64,000 nt of DNA from Paenibacillus planticolens. Its GTDB lineage: Bacteria; Bacillota; Bacilli; Paenibacillales; NBRC-103111. Location of the stretch: contig NZ_WHNZ01000085.1 in assembly GCF_013141725.1 (NCBI RefSeq), positions 62,001-126,000 on the forward strand, written 5' to 3'. The stretch's first letter is position 1. Each line of letters starts with the position of its first letter. Shown here one piece after another: positions 50,401 through 59,235 of the stretch. Below the pieces are notes generated by a model that was not told the origin of the DNA, searched no databases, and worked only from the letters and a program-made list of their open reading frames with translations. Made by a program: the position numbers and the translations under genes.

Positions 50401-51320
50401 AGCTTGCTGAACCATTTTGCCCGAAGCTGAGCGTACGATTGAAACAGCTCCGCAGATTCAACGTTTACGACGCACTGCGCTTTGATCGTGCCATCCGGCG
50501 TCGACACCGTAATCGTAGCGGAACCGAGACCTGTCCCCGTTATGTTTCCGCTGCTGTCAACGGTTGCTACGCTTGGATTCGTCGAGCTCCAAACGACCGT
50601 TTTGTCCGCCGCATTCGCTGGAACAAACGTCGGAGTTAGCGCTGCCGTTGCCCCTTGAGCCATGGAAAATGCCGTTTGATCCAACGTAATCCCCGTGACT
50701 CCGTTGTATTCCTCCAAGCTTATATCATCAAACCACACTTTTCCCTTGCCGGTTTCAAGGAACGGCTCGATGACCAGCTTCGTTACATTGGCCGGAATCG
50801 TCATGAATACTTGCTGCAGCGTCCAATCCCTGGTTCCCAGCAATTTAGCGGATGCCGGTCCGTCTCCTACTTTGCTCGTGTTATAAAATTGCGTTCGAAA
50901 ATACGCCCCAGTCCCCGTCACATTCTCCGTTTTCACCCACATTTTAAGCCGGTAGGATTTGCCGGCTGCCACCGTCAGCACGCTCTGATTGACAGAAATC
51001 CGGCTTGTTGCAAAAGCATCAAACAAAATGGATTTGCTCCCTTCATGATAAGTTGTCGAGTCCAAAGATACATTCGCCGTTTGATTCGGCGCTTTCCCGC
51101 TACCGGTTGGAATCCATAATCCCCACCCGGCCGGAGCCGGACTCGTAATCCCGTTCCAACTCGAATCCGGCGTCGTTGTCGTCTGCTCGAAGCCGCCATT
51201 GTTCATCAGATTGACAGCTGCGGCCGCCGCCTTAGGATAAGCGCTTTCATAAAAGGGGATGAAAGAGACCAGAAGACTTGAAATCATACTGACCGATAAT
51301 AGCTTGCTCATTTTTCCCAT
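47409..51320 (-). CDS. Secreted polysaccharide lyase, family 8 (hyaluronate/chondroitin/xanthan lyase type)
   Basis: Extracellular endolyase of 1303 residues that cleaves uronic-acid-containing polysaccharides by beta-elimination. Order: Sec signal peptide; carbohydrate-binding-like jelly roll (about 38-210); Big_2 Ig-like domain (about 213-295, VTGITLDQTAFSMAQG...); alpha/alpha lyase domain (about 300-660); beta domain; OmpL47-like Ig domain (about 1060-1150); helical C-terminus. The catalytic region shows NWWDWEIGAP (aromatic patch), VVETGANLLDKAL (Asn), GVYRDGSLVQHTNIAYTAGYG (His, Tyr) and NGRGISR (Arg). ATG 51320 follows GAGGTG. Family is certain; chondroitin, hyaluronan or xanthan as substrate is not resolved. 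Confidence 0.93.
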   Translation of the reverse strand: MGKMSKLLSVSMISSLLVSFIPFYESAYPKAAAAAVNLMNNGGFEQTTTTPDSSWNGITSPAPAGWGLWIPTGSGKAPNQTANVSLDSTTYHEGSKSILFDAFATSRISVNQSVLTVAAGKSYRLKMWVKTENVTGTGAYFRTQFYNTSKVGDGPASAKLLGTRDWTLQQVFMTIPANVTKLVIEPFLETGKGKVWFDDISLEEYNGVTGITLDQTAFSMAQGATAALTPTFVPANAADKTVVWSSTNPSVATVDSSGNITGTGLGSATITVSTPDGTIKAQCVVNVESAELFQSYAQLRAKWFSKLTGGTGYDPSDADISANLTKIADSVTSANGTGLWDTLNKSANRTLVWDDLASTTDSAQVTTAYSRLRTMALAYSHKGSSLYHNAALKSDILSTLDWLNANRYNESQTEYGNWWDWEIGAPQLMNDILVLMYEYLTPTQITKHMKALDRFVPDPKKRTLNNVVETGANLLDKALVVTMRGVIGNNSAKITQGRDAIGPEFIYTTSGDGVYRDGSLVQHTNIAYTAGYGAVWLNRAADMTYELNGSPWPVTDPNVNNVYKWVSDTFEPVIYKGLYMDMVNGRGISRQATGSARSTITTLLRLAEGAPADVALSIKRMAKEWILTDTTYANYMDGLPIYELTLIKELMNNPSIQPRGELKLNQVFAGMDRVVHLRDGYGFGLSLFSNRISAFEKGNNENLKGWYTGIGMTFLYDQDLTQYRNDFWPTVDSFRLPGTTTDQSGKGVTPGEWTSYMNSKNWVGGSSIDGLYGAAGMDFSMDKVTGSNLQGKKSWFMFDDEIVALGAGISKSSAGTSPVETIIDNRKLNDAGDNALTINGSVQSSALGWSGTVNNVSWAHLAGNVPGSDIGYYFPGSSNVYALREARTGSWKEINSGQSDMPVTRNYVSLAFEHGQTTSNASYAYVMLPHKDAAATEAYSHAPNVEIVSNTVDVHAVKEKQLGITAANFWNPGSAAGITAYNPASVMVKESDTELKIAVSDPTQAQSAISLELGKAGLTFVSGDDTISVQQTSPTLKLGVQVANSFGRTHIITFKKDVAAPVTTDDAKIGWQRTAQTVTLTASDAGSGVQKTLYSLDNGTFTEGSTVTVSGDGVHQLRYYSVDQAGNQEAVKTVEVKIDTKGPVITPTVSLNVYWTDSGSLSFNMSDEGSGVVANSLKLDGVSVSLPYSFKPFSLRIGDHQVLAKAQDAAGNETTETYVLKVHMDVVHLDEAIRYGYQQGWITNHGIYNSLLSMTDALQKHANEQGVKNELNALEQHVRAQSGKKIDADFAALLLSAISFLKS

Positions 51321-51393
51321 AACGATCACCTCATCGACATATTTTCTTAAAAGGTTAGCGAATCGTTCTCAGAGGGAGATGACTCCCTCCTGT

Positions 51394-52647
51394 TTACTGT
51401 CCGCTATGATGAAAACTCAAATCTTTCAGAGCAGCCTCCCCATCGCTATCCGTAATTTCAAGCATCACGCCACTCACGCAGACAGCTGGAATTCGGACGA
51501 TCGCTTTATGACCGATGTTTCTTCCTTCATAAACAGTCACAGCCCTTCCGCTCTTCTTTGTGATGATCGTTACTGTGAAGCTTCTTACATGCTCGCCATT
51601 CGTCAGATCTTCTTGAATCACAATATGATCAAGTAAATGCGGCTTTGTTGGCTCATAGATCCAAGTATTGTTCCTTCTCATGCACTGCGCCATAGTACCG
51701 ATCGGGCTGCCAAAACGGCGTTGAATTTCCGAACCGAATTCCAAAAGCCGCTGCGCATCCTTCACGGGAAATAATCCTTCCCGATCGGGTCCGACATTAA
51801 GCAGCAAATTGGCTCCCCGTCCAACGGAGTGATAGTAGAGCCCCATCAGTTCTTCAGTGCTTTTTATCAGATGCTCATCGGAATCACTGTAAAACCAATT
51901 CGCCCGCAGCTGGACATCGCACTCCGCCGGAAGCCAAAGCTGCCCGTCCAATTGCTCCTTTGTCTCCGTTAAGATCGAAAATTCCGTAGAATCTACGACA
52001 TTCCAACACGGTATCGGTGCTATGCCATCTTCATTGCCAACCCAACGAAAGTCAGGGTCTCCCATGTTAAAAATGAGAATGTTCGGCTGCATCCGCCGGA
52101 TCTCGCCGATAATGCGCTTCCAGTCATAGTCATGACCCTCGGAGCCGCAGCCGTCGAACCAAAGAATGTCGATGTCGCCATAGTTCGTTAAAAGCTCGGT
52201 AATCTGATTGACAAAATAATCGTCATACGCCTTTGCATCCTGTGTGTAAAAGTCAGCCGAGCCGTCAAAAGGCGAATAATACAAACCGGGCTTTACGTCA
52301 TACTTGCGGCATGCGCTTACAAATTCCTGAACGACATCTCCTTTGCCCTCTTTCCAGGGCGTTCCCGCAACCGAGAAGTCCGAATACCCCGTCGGCCAAT
52401 TCGAAAAACCGTCGTGGTGCTTGGCCGTCAATACCGCGTAATTCATCCCCGCTTCCTTGGCTGTCCGTATCCACTGTTCGCAATCCAGACCTGAGGGCCG
52501 GAAAGCTGAAAGAGACATCGGTCTCTCATCGAAATCGATATACCCTTCATAAAAGGTGCGCAGTCCGAAATGCAAAAACAATCCAAATTCCCAGTCTTGA
52601 AAAGCAAGCTGTTTGGAAGTGGGAATTACCTTCGGCGATGATTGCAT
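51394..52647 (-). CDS. Alpha-L-fucosidase, family GH29
   Basis: 417 residues, cytoplasmic (no signal peptide). The GH29 active-site strand LHFGLRTFYEG, the substrate His pair in LTAKHHDGFSNW and the nucleophile D165 in DILWFDGCG are all present; GRGANLLLNVGPDREG is also diagnostic. The acid/base residue is not conserved in sequence across the family and I cannot place it. ATG follows AAAGGACGG. It lies 73 bp upstream of the lyase gene on the same strand, so both are probably cotranscribed. Together they point to a fucose-bearing acidic glycan. Confidence 0.92.
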   Translation of the reverse strand: MQSSPKVIPTSKQLAFQDWEFGLFLHFGLRTFYEGYIDFDERPMSLSAFRPSGLDCEQWIRTAKEAGMNYAVLTAKHHDGFSNWPTGYSDFSVAGTPWKEGKGDVVQEFVSACRKYDVKPGLYYSPFDGSADFYTQDAKAYDDYFVNQITELLTNYGDIDILWFDGCGSEGHDYDWKRIIGEIRRMQPNILIFNMGDPDFRWVGNEDGIAPIPCWNVVDSTEFSILTETKEQLDGQLWLPAECDVQLRANWFYSDSDEHLIKSTEELMGLYYHSVGRGANLLLNVGPDREGLFPVKDAQRLLEFGSEIQRRFGSPIGTMAQCMRRNNTWIYEPTKPHLLDHIVIQEDLTNGEHVRSFTVTIITKKSGRAVTVYEGRNIGHKAIVRIPAVCVSGVMLEITDSDGEAALKDLSFHHSGQ

Positions 52648-52988
52648 GTCATCCGTCCTTTCTTTTCAACTTGCTTTCCTATCATAAAAGAGACTTATTC
52701 GTATGGGCAATCTTCAATTCTTGCATCGTGCCCGATAAAAAAAGGCGATTCGTTAGGATAAAAAAAGCCGACTAGGCAAAAAAAGCCTATTGCAGGAAAG
52801 ACCTAGCCTGCGTTATCTAAACCCTTACGTTTGAGCAAGGAAAGGAAACTCCGTTCCCTTATTCAATCAAAAAGCAGTATTTCGTGAGCCAAAGGGGAAC
52901 TATAGGGTCTTATTCAGCCTCCATCGTCCAAATATGTGTCAAAGTGGCAAAATAGCGGCCTGTAGTTCCCCTCTGCCTGCAACGACGA
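52648..52988. other. Gene-free spacer between the binding protein and fucosidase genes
   Basis: No gene. From left: fucosidase leader; three closely spaced T-runs on the minus strand (52739-52790), including the hairpin TAGGC-A7-GCCTA, which look like termination signals for the transport operon; and a 78-bp palindromic repeat (52894-52971). Confidence 0.6.
52894..52971. repeat. 78-bp solo core of the palindromic repeat family, unit D
   Basis: GGGGAACTATAGGGTCTTAT at the left and AATAGCGGCCTGTAGTTCCC at the right are inverted copies of the same arm as in units A-C. Its 78-bp length equals exactly the inner core of those units; outer arms are absent. It lies 17 bp past the stop codon of the binding-protein gene. 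Confidence 0.8.
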
Positions 52989-54524
52989 TTACTTCTTCAT
53001 TTTTTCCTTATACGCATCATTCGTTTCTTTCACATGCTGCTGGAAGCTCGGATCGTCTTTAAACGTTTTGACAAATTTGTCCCAATCGTCCAGTGAGTTT
53101 TTGCCAATGATTACGTTAACTAGCATATCGTTAAGTTTCTTGTCCCAATCTGCGCCTTTTTCCTGAAAAGGTGTCGTTTTGGTTAATCCGTACGTCGGGT
53201 CCGGAATGGAGCTGATCGCATCAATGATTTTCTTGTTTGCCTCAAAAACGTCGCTCGGAATGCCCGTTGTCTTGGCTCTGGAATATTTATCAAAATAACC
53301 TGTCACCCATTGCCCTGTCGTATCGCCGGAATATCCTTTTTTCTTGCCTTCCTCGGTCTGCTCAACAAAGCCGTCCGGTTTTACTTTGTAATCCACGTCC
53401 TGCATCCCATAAACAGCCAGATTGTAACCGTCTACTGTCGATGTATAATCAAAAACTTCTAGTATTTTCTTCAACTTAGCTTCATCTACTGATTTTTTAT
53501 TGATCAAAAATTGACCGTAGAAACCACTGGCTTGTTCATAATATGCCTTGCCATCCGGCGCTTTCGGAAGCTCCACGGCAATCAAATTCGCTTTCAGGTT
53601 CGCTTTTTGCAGCTCAAGATTGTATTTGTAGGCATCTACGACGTTCGCGAACGCAATACCCGCTTTCCCAGCAACAAGCATATCCTTGAATTGAGCGGTC
53701 TTCAGCACAGGGAAGTCAGGCATAATGCCTCCGGCTTTGAACGCTTTATTCCAATAGGCAAGCGCCTCTTTAGCCTGCGGTGTCCACCAATACGGAATCA
53801 GACTGCCGTTCTCGTCCTTCCACTTTGTTCCCGTTCCGAACATGGACAACAAATAGCTTGCCGGTCCTGGCGATCCAGCCAACACAGCGCCATAAGTATC
53901 GGCTTTGCCATTGCCGTCAGGATCTTTTTTCGTAAATGCCTCCATGACATTATAAAGTTCATCCATTGTTTTGGGCGGCTGCATGCCTAGCGTATCGAGC
54001 CAATCCTTGCGAATCAGCATGGCCTCGTGACCGTCGAGTGGTCTGACGCGCGGGATCGAGTACAGCTTCCCTTTCACGGATGCGTTTTTGAATACGTTTT
54101 CAGGATATTTAGCCAAATTCGGATAGTTTTTCACATAAGTCGTCAAATCCCAAAATGCACCTTGATCAATGGCATTCAGAAAAGCAGGCGTATAATTAAA
54201 GTCTTCCACGAAGAGAACGTCCGGCAAATCTCTGGAAGCAAGCAGTGCGTTCAACTTTTCAGTGATTTGAGCGGAAGGAATCCAGCTCAGTTTCAGATTC
54301 ATATTGAATTTCTCGTTTAGCTTTTTGACAGCTTCCAGTTCCCCCGTCGGAGCTGCTGCAAAGGCAAGCGTCGTGACCGAAATATCTGTAGGCGCAGCAG
54401 GCTTGCTGCTGGCCGCGTTCGTTCCCTTTTGACCTTCAGTCGAATTGTTTCCGCAAGCTGCCAAGGTTGCTGTAAGTGCTGCGGCCGTCATCAGAACTGT
54501 GAATTTTTTTACCATCGTTTTCAT
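52989..54524 (-). CDS. Carbohydrate ABC transporter substrate-binding lipoprotein (LplA-like)
   Basis: 511 residues. Signal MKTMVKKFTVLMTAAALTATLAAC with the lipid Cys at 24. The mature part is a large cluster-of-sugar-binding receptor: DLPDVLFVEDFNY, LYSIPRVRPLDGHEAMLIRKDWLDTLGMQPPKTMDELYNVMEAFTKKDPDGNGKADTYG. The DPDGNGKADT loop (about 200-210) is the calcium-binding site seen in AlgQ-type receptors for acidic oligosaccharides. ATG follows GGGAGG. It works with the two permeases directly upstream; no ATPase is encoded here, so a shared MsmX-type ATPase elsewhere is expected. Confidence 0.92.
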   Translation of the reverse strand: MKTMVKKFTVLMTAAALTATLAACGNNSTEGQKGTNAASSKPAAPTDISVTTLAFAAAPTGELEAVKKLNEKFNMNLKLSWIPSAQITEKLNALLASRDLPDVLFVEDFNYTPAFLNAIDQGAFWDLTTYVKNYPNLAKYPENVFKNASVKGKLYSIPRVRPLDGHEAMLIRKDWLDTLGMQPPKTMDELYNVMEAFTKKDPDGNGKADTYGAVLAGSPGPASYLLSMFGTGTKWKDENGSLIPYWWTPQAKEALAYWNKAFKAGGIMPDFPVLKTAQFKDMLVAGKAGIAFANVVDAYKYNLELQKANLKANLIAVELPKAPDGKAYYEQASGFYGQFLINKKSVDEAKLKKILEVFDYTSTVDGYNLAVYGMQDVDYKVKPDGFVEQTEEGKKKGYSGDTTGQWVTGYFDKYSRAKTTGIPSDVFEANKKIIDAISSIPDPTYGLTKTTPFQEKGADWDKKLNDMLVNVIIGKNSLDDWDKFVKTFKDDPSFQQHVKETNDAYKEKMKK

Positions 54525-54639
54525 AGAAAGACCTCCCGTTTATTATTCCCAATCTTATCATCCCTGTTTTTAGAAGGAAAACTTGTTCGGCCAAGCGTTT
54601 AGAAATCGCATCACCCCTTTCAAGGCTGCAAGGCCAAGA

Positions 54640-55518
54640 TTACCCTTTCACGGAGCCAACCATCATGCCTTTGACAAAATATTTTTGCAGGAACGGATAG
54701 ACGACCACGATGGGCAGCGATGAAACGACGACGGCAGCCATTTTGATCACCTGCGGAGGCACAGTCCGCTCACTTTCCAGCATTGCGGCAACAGAGGGAT
54801 CGCCCATTTGCGAAGCAGAGATTAACATCATTTGAAGCAGCACTTGCAAAGGTCTCAGCGCATCCCTGTTGATATAAAGAACACCGCTAAAGTACGTATT
54901 CCAATAGGCTACAGCGTAAAATAAGCCAAATGCCGCAAGCGCTGAGACGGAGATGGGCAGCATGATCCGGATAAAGACGCCGATATCGGAGCAGCCGTCA
55001 ATTTTGGCAGCTTCCTCCAGCTCATCCGGGATATCTTGATAAAAGTTTTTCATTAAGAAGACATACCAAGCGCTTGTTAAGGCGGGTAAAATAAGCGCCC
55101 ACACCGAATCCATTAAGCCGAGACTGTCCACGAGCAAATAGTTCGGGATCATGCCTGGATTAAAGAGCATGGTCATCAATATCGCGACAAGGAAAAATTT
55201 CTTTCCTTTCAGCCTTTTTCTGGATAGCACATAGGCAAGCGCACTAGTAATCAGAAGGCTCATCAGCGTGCCAACAACCGCCAGAAACCCGCTGACGCCC
55301 ATGGCATTCACGAAAGCATTCGTCGAAAAAATAAATTCATAAGCCGAAAGGCTCCAATTGTCAGGAATTAAAATGAGCGGTTTGGCTAAGTATTCCGATG
55401 GATCTGTAAAGGAAATAATGACAACGTAGATAAACGGCAGCAGTGTGACAAGCCCGAATACGGTTAAAACCGCATAGTTCAGCGCATTGAACATTTTCGA
55501 TCCCAAGCTGTTGTTCAT
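54640..55518 (-). CDS. Carbohydrate ABC transporter permease (LplC-like)
   Basis: 292 residues with six helices. The cytoplasmic EAA loop is YQDIPDELEEAAKIDGCSDIGVFIRIMLP; the C-terminal PFLQKYFVKGMMVGSVKG is the family ending. The start lies 1 bp after the stop of the partner permease, so they are tightly coupled. It forms a heterodimer with the LplB-like permease at 55520. Confidence 0.93.
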   Translation of the reverse strand: MNNSLGSKMFNALNYAVLTVFGLVTLLPFIYVVIISFTDPSEYLAKPLILIPDNWSLSAYEFIFSTNAFVNAMGVSGFLAVVGTLMSLLITSALAYVLSRKRLKGKKFFLVAILMTMLFNPGMIPNYLLVDSLGLMDSVWALILPALTSAWYVFLMKNFYQDIPDELEEAAKIDGCSDIGVFIRIMLPISVSALAAFGLFYAVAYWNTYFSGVLYINRDALRPLQVLLQMMLISASQMGDPSVAAMLESERTVPPQVIKMAAVVVSSLPIVVVYPFLQKYFVKGMMVGSVKG

Positions 55519-55519
55519 T

Positions 55520-56506
55520 TCAGTAGAGCCCCTCCTCGCCGAATTTTTTGGTCACGCGGTTGGCTGTCACCACGAGGATAAGGCCAACAACGGATTTGAA
55601 CAGACCCGCAACCGTCGCGTAGCCGAATCTTCCCTGCTGAATCCCAACCCGATAAGCGTACGTATCAAACACGTCAGCCAAATGTGCAACAGGTCCGCTG
55701 CTCATCAAGTAAATTTGCTCAAAGCCGACATCCATCACTTGTCCCAGCCGGAGGATGAGCAGCACAATAATCGTGCCCCGGATGCCGGGCAAGGTAACGT
55801 TCATCATTTGCTGCCAACGGTTCGCACCGTCAATTTGCGCGGCTTCGTACTGCTCGGAATTGATGCCTGCGAGAGCGGCGAGAAAAATAATGGTGCCCCA
55901 GCCCGCTTCCTTCCAAATGCTCTGCGCCGTCAGCATCGCCCAGAAATAGTTTGGCTCCGTCAGGAATTCGATCTTCTCGCCACCGAACTGAACGATGAGC
56001 TGATTAATAACGCCGCTCGCTTGCCCAAAGATCAGAAAACATATGCCGACGATAATGACCCATGAAAGGAAATGCGGTAAATACACGACCGTTTGCACAA
56101 TTTTTTTGAAAAGCAGACTTCTCACTTCATTCAGCAGCAGCGCCACAATAATGGGAATCGGGAAGAAAAACGCAATATTCAGCAACGAGATTGCCATCGT
56201 ATTGCGAAAAAGCAGCATAAAATCAGGATTCGTAAAAAATTCGTGGAAATATTTGAATCCGACCCACTCGCTGTCCCAAAACCCTAAGTACGGGGAATAA
56301 TTCTGAAAAGCAAGCAGCAATCCCCACAAGGGGAAATATTTGAAGATAAGAAAAAACAATAAACCCGGCGCCGCCATGAGATACAAATATTTATCACGCT
56401 TGATCGCAGTCTTCCATTCTTGTACCCATTTGTTAGAGGCACCTTTTTCCTGTTTGATTTCGGTTGGCTCCGTATGATGCAGCCGCTCCGCTTGACCCTG
56501 AAACAT
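55520..56506 (-). CDS. Sugar ABC transporter permease (LplB-like)
   Basis: 328 residues from ATG 56506 (MFQGQAERLH). GAGGGTGAGG precedes this codon; the long frame to 56818 adds 104 residues without sequence of the family and is rejected. Segments: YLYLMAAPGLLFFLIFKYFPLWGLLLAFQNYSPYLG, LLNEVRSLLFKKIVQTVVYLPHFLSWVI and the EAA loop INSEQYEAAQIDGANRWQQMMNVTLPGI. First gene of the three-gene transport operon, downstream of the AraC-type sensor gene. Confidence 0.92.
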   Translation of the reverse strand: MFQGQAERLHHTEPTEIKQEKGASNKWVQEWKTAIKRDKYLYLMAAPGLLFFLIFKYFPLWGLLLAFQNYSPYLGFWDSEWVGFKYFHEFFTNPDFMLLFRNTMAISLLNIAFFFPIPIIVALLLNEVRSLLFKKIVQTVVYLPHFLSWVIIVGICFLIFGQASGVINQLIVQFGGEKIEFLTEPNYFWAMLTAQSIWKEAGWGTIIFLAALAGINSEQYEAAQIDGANRWQQMMNVTLPGIRGTIIVLLILRLGQVMDVGFEQIYLMSSGPVAHLADVFDTYAYRVGIQQGRFGYATVAGLFKSVVGLILVVTANRVTKKFGEEGLY

Positions 56507-56621
56507 CTTCCTCACCCTCTTCATGTCATTGGCATCTTGATCGCTTGCTCCTGAACAGATCGTACCTGAGCGTGGTTTGATGAACAATGAACAATTCTTG
56601 TGCTCGAAAAAAGCCATACAC

Positions 56622-56657
56622 AAAAAAAGAGAAACCCCTGATCTATCGGGCTTCTCC
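56622..56657 (-). terminator. Terminator after the cache/AraC sensor gene
   Basis: On the minus strand GAGAAGCCC-GATAGATCA-GGGGTTTCTC, then T7. A slightly bulged stem, 58 bp past the stop codon at 56715. Confidence 0.75.
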
Positions 56658-56714
56658 CTGGAATCATGCTCTTTTCTTGTCAGTTTGCGAAACGCGGAAC
56701 AAAATATGGGCATC

Positions 56715-59024
56715 TTAATTTGCGATATCGGTCCCCCGGAATTGCCCCGGCGTAACTCCCGTATGCTTTTTAAATACACGGATGAAATTTTTGGGTTGGT
56801 AGCCGACTTTCTCGGCAACGTCCGAGACGGACAGATTCGTGGTCCGCAGCAGGTCGATCGCCTTGTCGATTCGAAGCTTCGTCAAAAATTCAATAAAGGA
56901 GACATCCATAGTCTTCTTAAACTGTTTGCTTAAATAGTGGGGACTTAACCCGCATATCTGCGCGCATTGATCGAGCGACAAATCGAAATGATAATTGTCC
57001 TCGATAAACCGGACAACTTTATGGATTAACAGCTCATGCTCCTGATGCTGCTTGCCGAGCACATACGTTGTGATCGGCGTTACCAGCTCCGCTTTGAACC
57101 ATTCATTCAATTCGCGAATTGTGCTGATCTTGCGGATCTGCGTGTAAGGATCGGATTCCGCTTCATCAAGCAATCTCGCCGAATCGGCTCCGAGCAAGTA
57201 GGCTGTGCGAATCGCGGCTGTCAGCAGCCTGTAATACGAAATTTGAATAAGTTCAGGCTTGTGAACGGCTTCCTGCATCGATCTAGCGAACTCGTCCAGC
57301 ATGCGCTCCGCTTCTTGTTTATCACCAATTTGCAAGGAATTTTCAAAATGCGTCTCGATTTCGAGCGGATAACGGTAATGAAGTTCCGATTCGCTGCCGC
57401 CCGTATGTGCGATCACCTGATTATCCCCCACAAGAATACGGGAACGGACGGCCATTACCGCTTCTTCATAAAGTTCAGGCACATCCGAAATAAGATCGCT
57501 TTGTCCGCTCATCCCAATCGTCACCGGAAGATGCAAATAATCGGACACGAGCCCGCGAAGCCGTTCAATGAAAGCTTTGACGCCAGACGATCCGGATTCT
57601 GCAGACTCTTGTTCATAGAACAGCCAAACGGCAACTTGGTCGTTGAGCAAATTGATGATAATCCCTTTTCTGTTATGAGACCGGAGCAAATCATCCACAA
57701 TATTTTTCACAGCGAAAACAATTAAGTCATGATCACTTTCCTGAAAGCGCGCAGGACGCTCCGGCTGTAAATCGTAAGCAAGTACAAAGATACAGTTCTC
57801 TAATCCCGCAGGCACGTCGTATCTCCGCAGCATAACGTCCAACTGCTCCTCGGAGTAATGAAGAAACCTTCCCTGCAGGAGTTGCAGAGCAAAAATCTCC
57901 CGAATTAACGGCAGTTGATCTCTCAATTGCTGCTGCAATTCACTCGCCTCACTGCTGAGCTCCATCCAACGCCTGCGCATAAAACCAACTTCATCCGTTT
58001 CCGTGTCATAGACTTGTCCGGCTTTTACTTGAGAGACGAGATTCTGGATCGGGCGGTAGACACGCCGTGTTCCCCAGAATGCGATGAGAGAACCGAGAAC
58101 GAGACAGATGGCGACAATGACCAGCGTAATGAGTGCGATACCGTTTGATTTGGCACTCAATTCCTTCACGGGTACAAGGTTTATATACTGCCACTTGTTA
58201 TAAGCGGAGGTGATCGGCGTAATCATGTAATCGGTACCATTTACTTCGAATGTAAAACGCGGCTCCGACCGTTTCTGCGCGACGAGATCTAACAACCCTT
58301 CCGGAACAAGCTCTCCGCCTGTTGAAGTAATGAGATCTCCCTGCGCATTGAGGATATACATTTGCTCACCATTGTAACTTACGAATCGCTCCATAATATC
58401 TTTAAATAGCGCTTCGTCAATATGAATAAATAAAAGTCCTGCCGGCTCTTTGGCCAGCAGCGGCACTTTACTGATGAATGTAACGCCGTTTACGTTGTAA
58501 CCAGGCAAATTCGGGTAAGGACCGGTGACCCATTTGATCTGATCCTCGGAATCAATCTCTTTCCGCAAAGACTCTCGTTGTTGGTCACTTTCTATTCTTC
58601 TGCCGCCGTAAAATGAAGAGATCAAATAGCCTTCGTCCGGGACGTACATCGCAACATCGCTGACTTCTTTGTTCCCGTTTTGCAGGGCAGACATTTCTCT
58701 TGACATGCTTGAATAAAAGCCGGTATAGTTCGTATTCTTTAATTCTGTCAAATTCGAGCTAAAAAAACTGCCGAGCATCATTTGAATGGCGTTGTTTTGT
58801 ATCCGGTCCAGCGTCGAATCGATGCTGGAGGACACGTTATTCAATATCCGGACATTCGATTGATTGACTTCCTTTTGCATCGCCGATGCTGAAAATAAAT
58901 AACTTCCGAAGCCCACGGCAAGCACGGGGACGATTGTCGCGAATAAAGCTAAGGTCACCATATTGCGAAAAAACGTTTTATGCTGAAAAAAGCGTTTCCA
59001 AGAACGTTCGAGCACTTTGCGCAT
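56715..59024 (-). CDS. Membrane-bound cache-sensor AraC-family regulator
   Basis: A 769-residue one-component system. Helix 1 (FFRNMVTLALFATIVPVLAVGFGSYLFS) and helix 2 (GIALITLVIVAICLVLGSLIAFWG) enclose an extracellular dCache-type sensor of about 250 residues; a linker follows, and the C-terminus is a double AraC helix-turn-helix (HFDLSLDQCAQICGLSPHYLSKQFKKTMDVSFIEFLTKLRIDKAIDLLRTTNLSVSDVAEKVGYQPKNFIRVFKKHTGVTPGQFR). ATG 59024 follows GGTGAGGTG. In Paenibacillus this class typically sits beside and switches on LplABC-type sugar operons; the adjacent transport genes fit that. Confidence 0.9.
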   Translation of the reverse strand: MRKVLERSWKRFFQHKTFFRNMVTLALFATIVPVLAVGFGSYLFSASAMQKEVNQSNVRILNNVSSSIDSTLDRIQNNAIQMMLGSFFSSNLTELKNTNYTGFYSSMSREMSALQNGNKEVSDVAMYVPDEGYLISSFYGGRRIESDQQRESLRKEIDSEDQIKWVTGPYPNLPGYNVNGVTFISKVPLLAKEPAGLLFIHIDEALFKDIMERFVSYNGEQMYILNAQGDLITSTGGELVPEGLLDLVAQKRSEPRFTFEVNGTDYMITPITSAYNKWQYINLVPVKELSAKSNGIALITLVIVAICLVLGSLIAFWGTRRVYRPIQNLVSQVKAGQVYDTETDEVGFMRRRWMELSSEASELQQQLRDQLPLIREIFALQLLQGRFLHYSEEQLDVMLRRYDVPAGLENCIFVLAYDLQPERPARFQESDHDLIVFAVKNIVDDLLRSHNRKGIIINLLNDQVAVWLFYEQESAESGSSGVKAFIERLRGLVSDYLHLPVTIGMSGQSDLISDVPELYEEAVMAVRSRILVGDNQVIAHTGGSESELHYRYPLEIETHFENSLQIGDKQEAERMLDEFARSMQEAVHKPELIQISYYRLLTAAIRTAYLLGADSARLLDEAESDPYTQIRKISTIRELNEWFKAELVTPITTYVLGKQHQEHELLIHKVVRFIEDNYHFDLSLDQCAQICGLSPHYLSKQFKKTMDVSFIEFLTKLRIDKAIDLLRTTNLSVSDVAEKVGYQPKNFIRVFKKHTGVTPGQFRGTDIAN

Positions 59025-59155
59025 TGCGAACACCTCACCAACAGATTACTGAGCATTTTAAACGCATATTGGCATGAAATCAATCCTTTCCACGGAAAAG
59101 AAGACAAGCACGATTGATTTCGAGTGTCATCTTCCGTTCTAGAACTATTTTCTTT

Positions 59156-59184
59156 TTGGAATCTTTCGTACATCGTGATAGAAT
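59156..59184 (+). promoter_or_regulatory. Sigma-A promoter of the MFS transporter gene
   Basis: TTGGAA (59156-59161), 17-bp spacer, TAGAAT (59179-59184), about 50 bp upstream of the ATG at 59236. Confidence 0.55.
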
Positions 59185-59235
59185 GTAGTTTTACAGCAAA
59201 TAGCTTTTATTTTACTTAGGAAGGTTAAGGTCATT

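Noticed and set aside
55487..56065. Plus-strand frame of 192 codons over the LplB-like permease gene
   Set aside because: Antisense shadow of a permease with an intact EAA loop.
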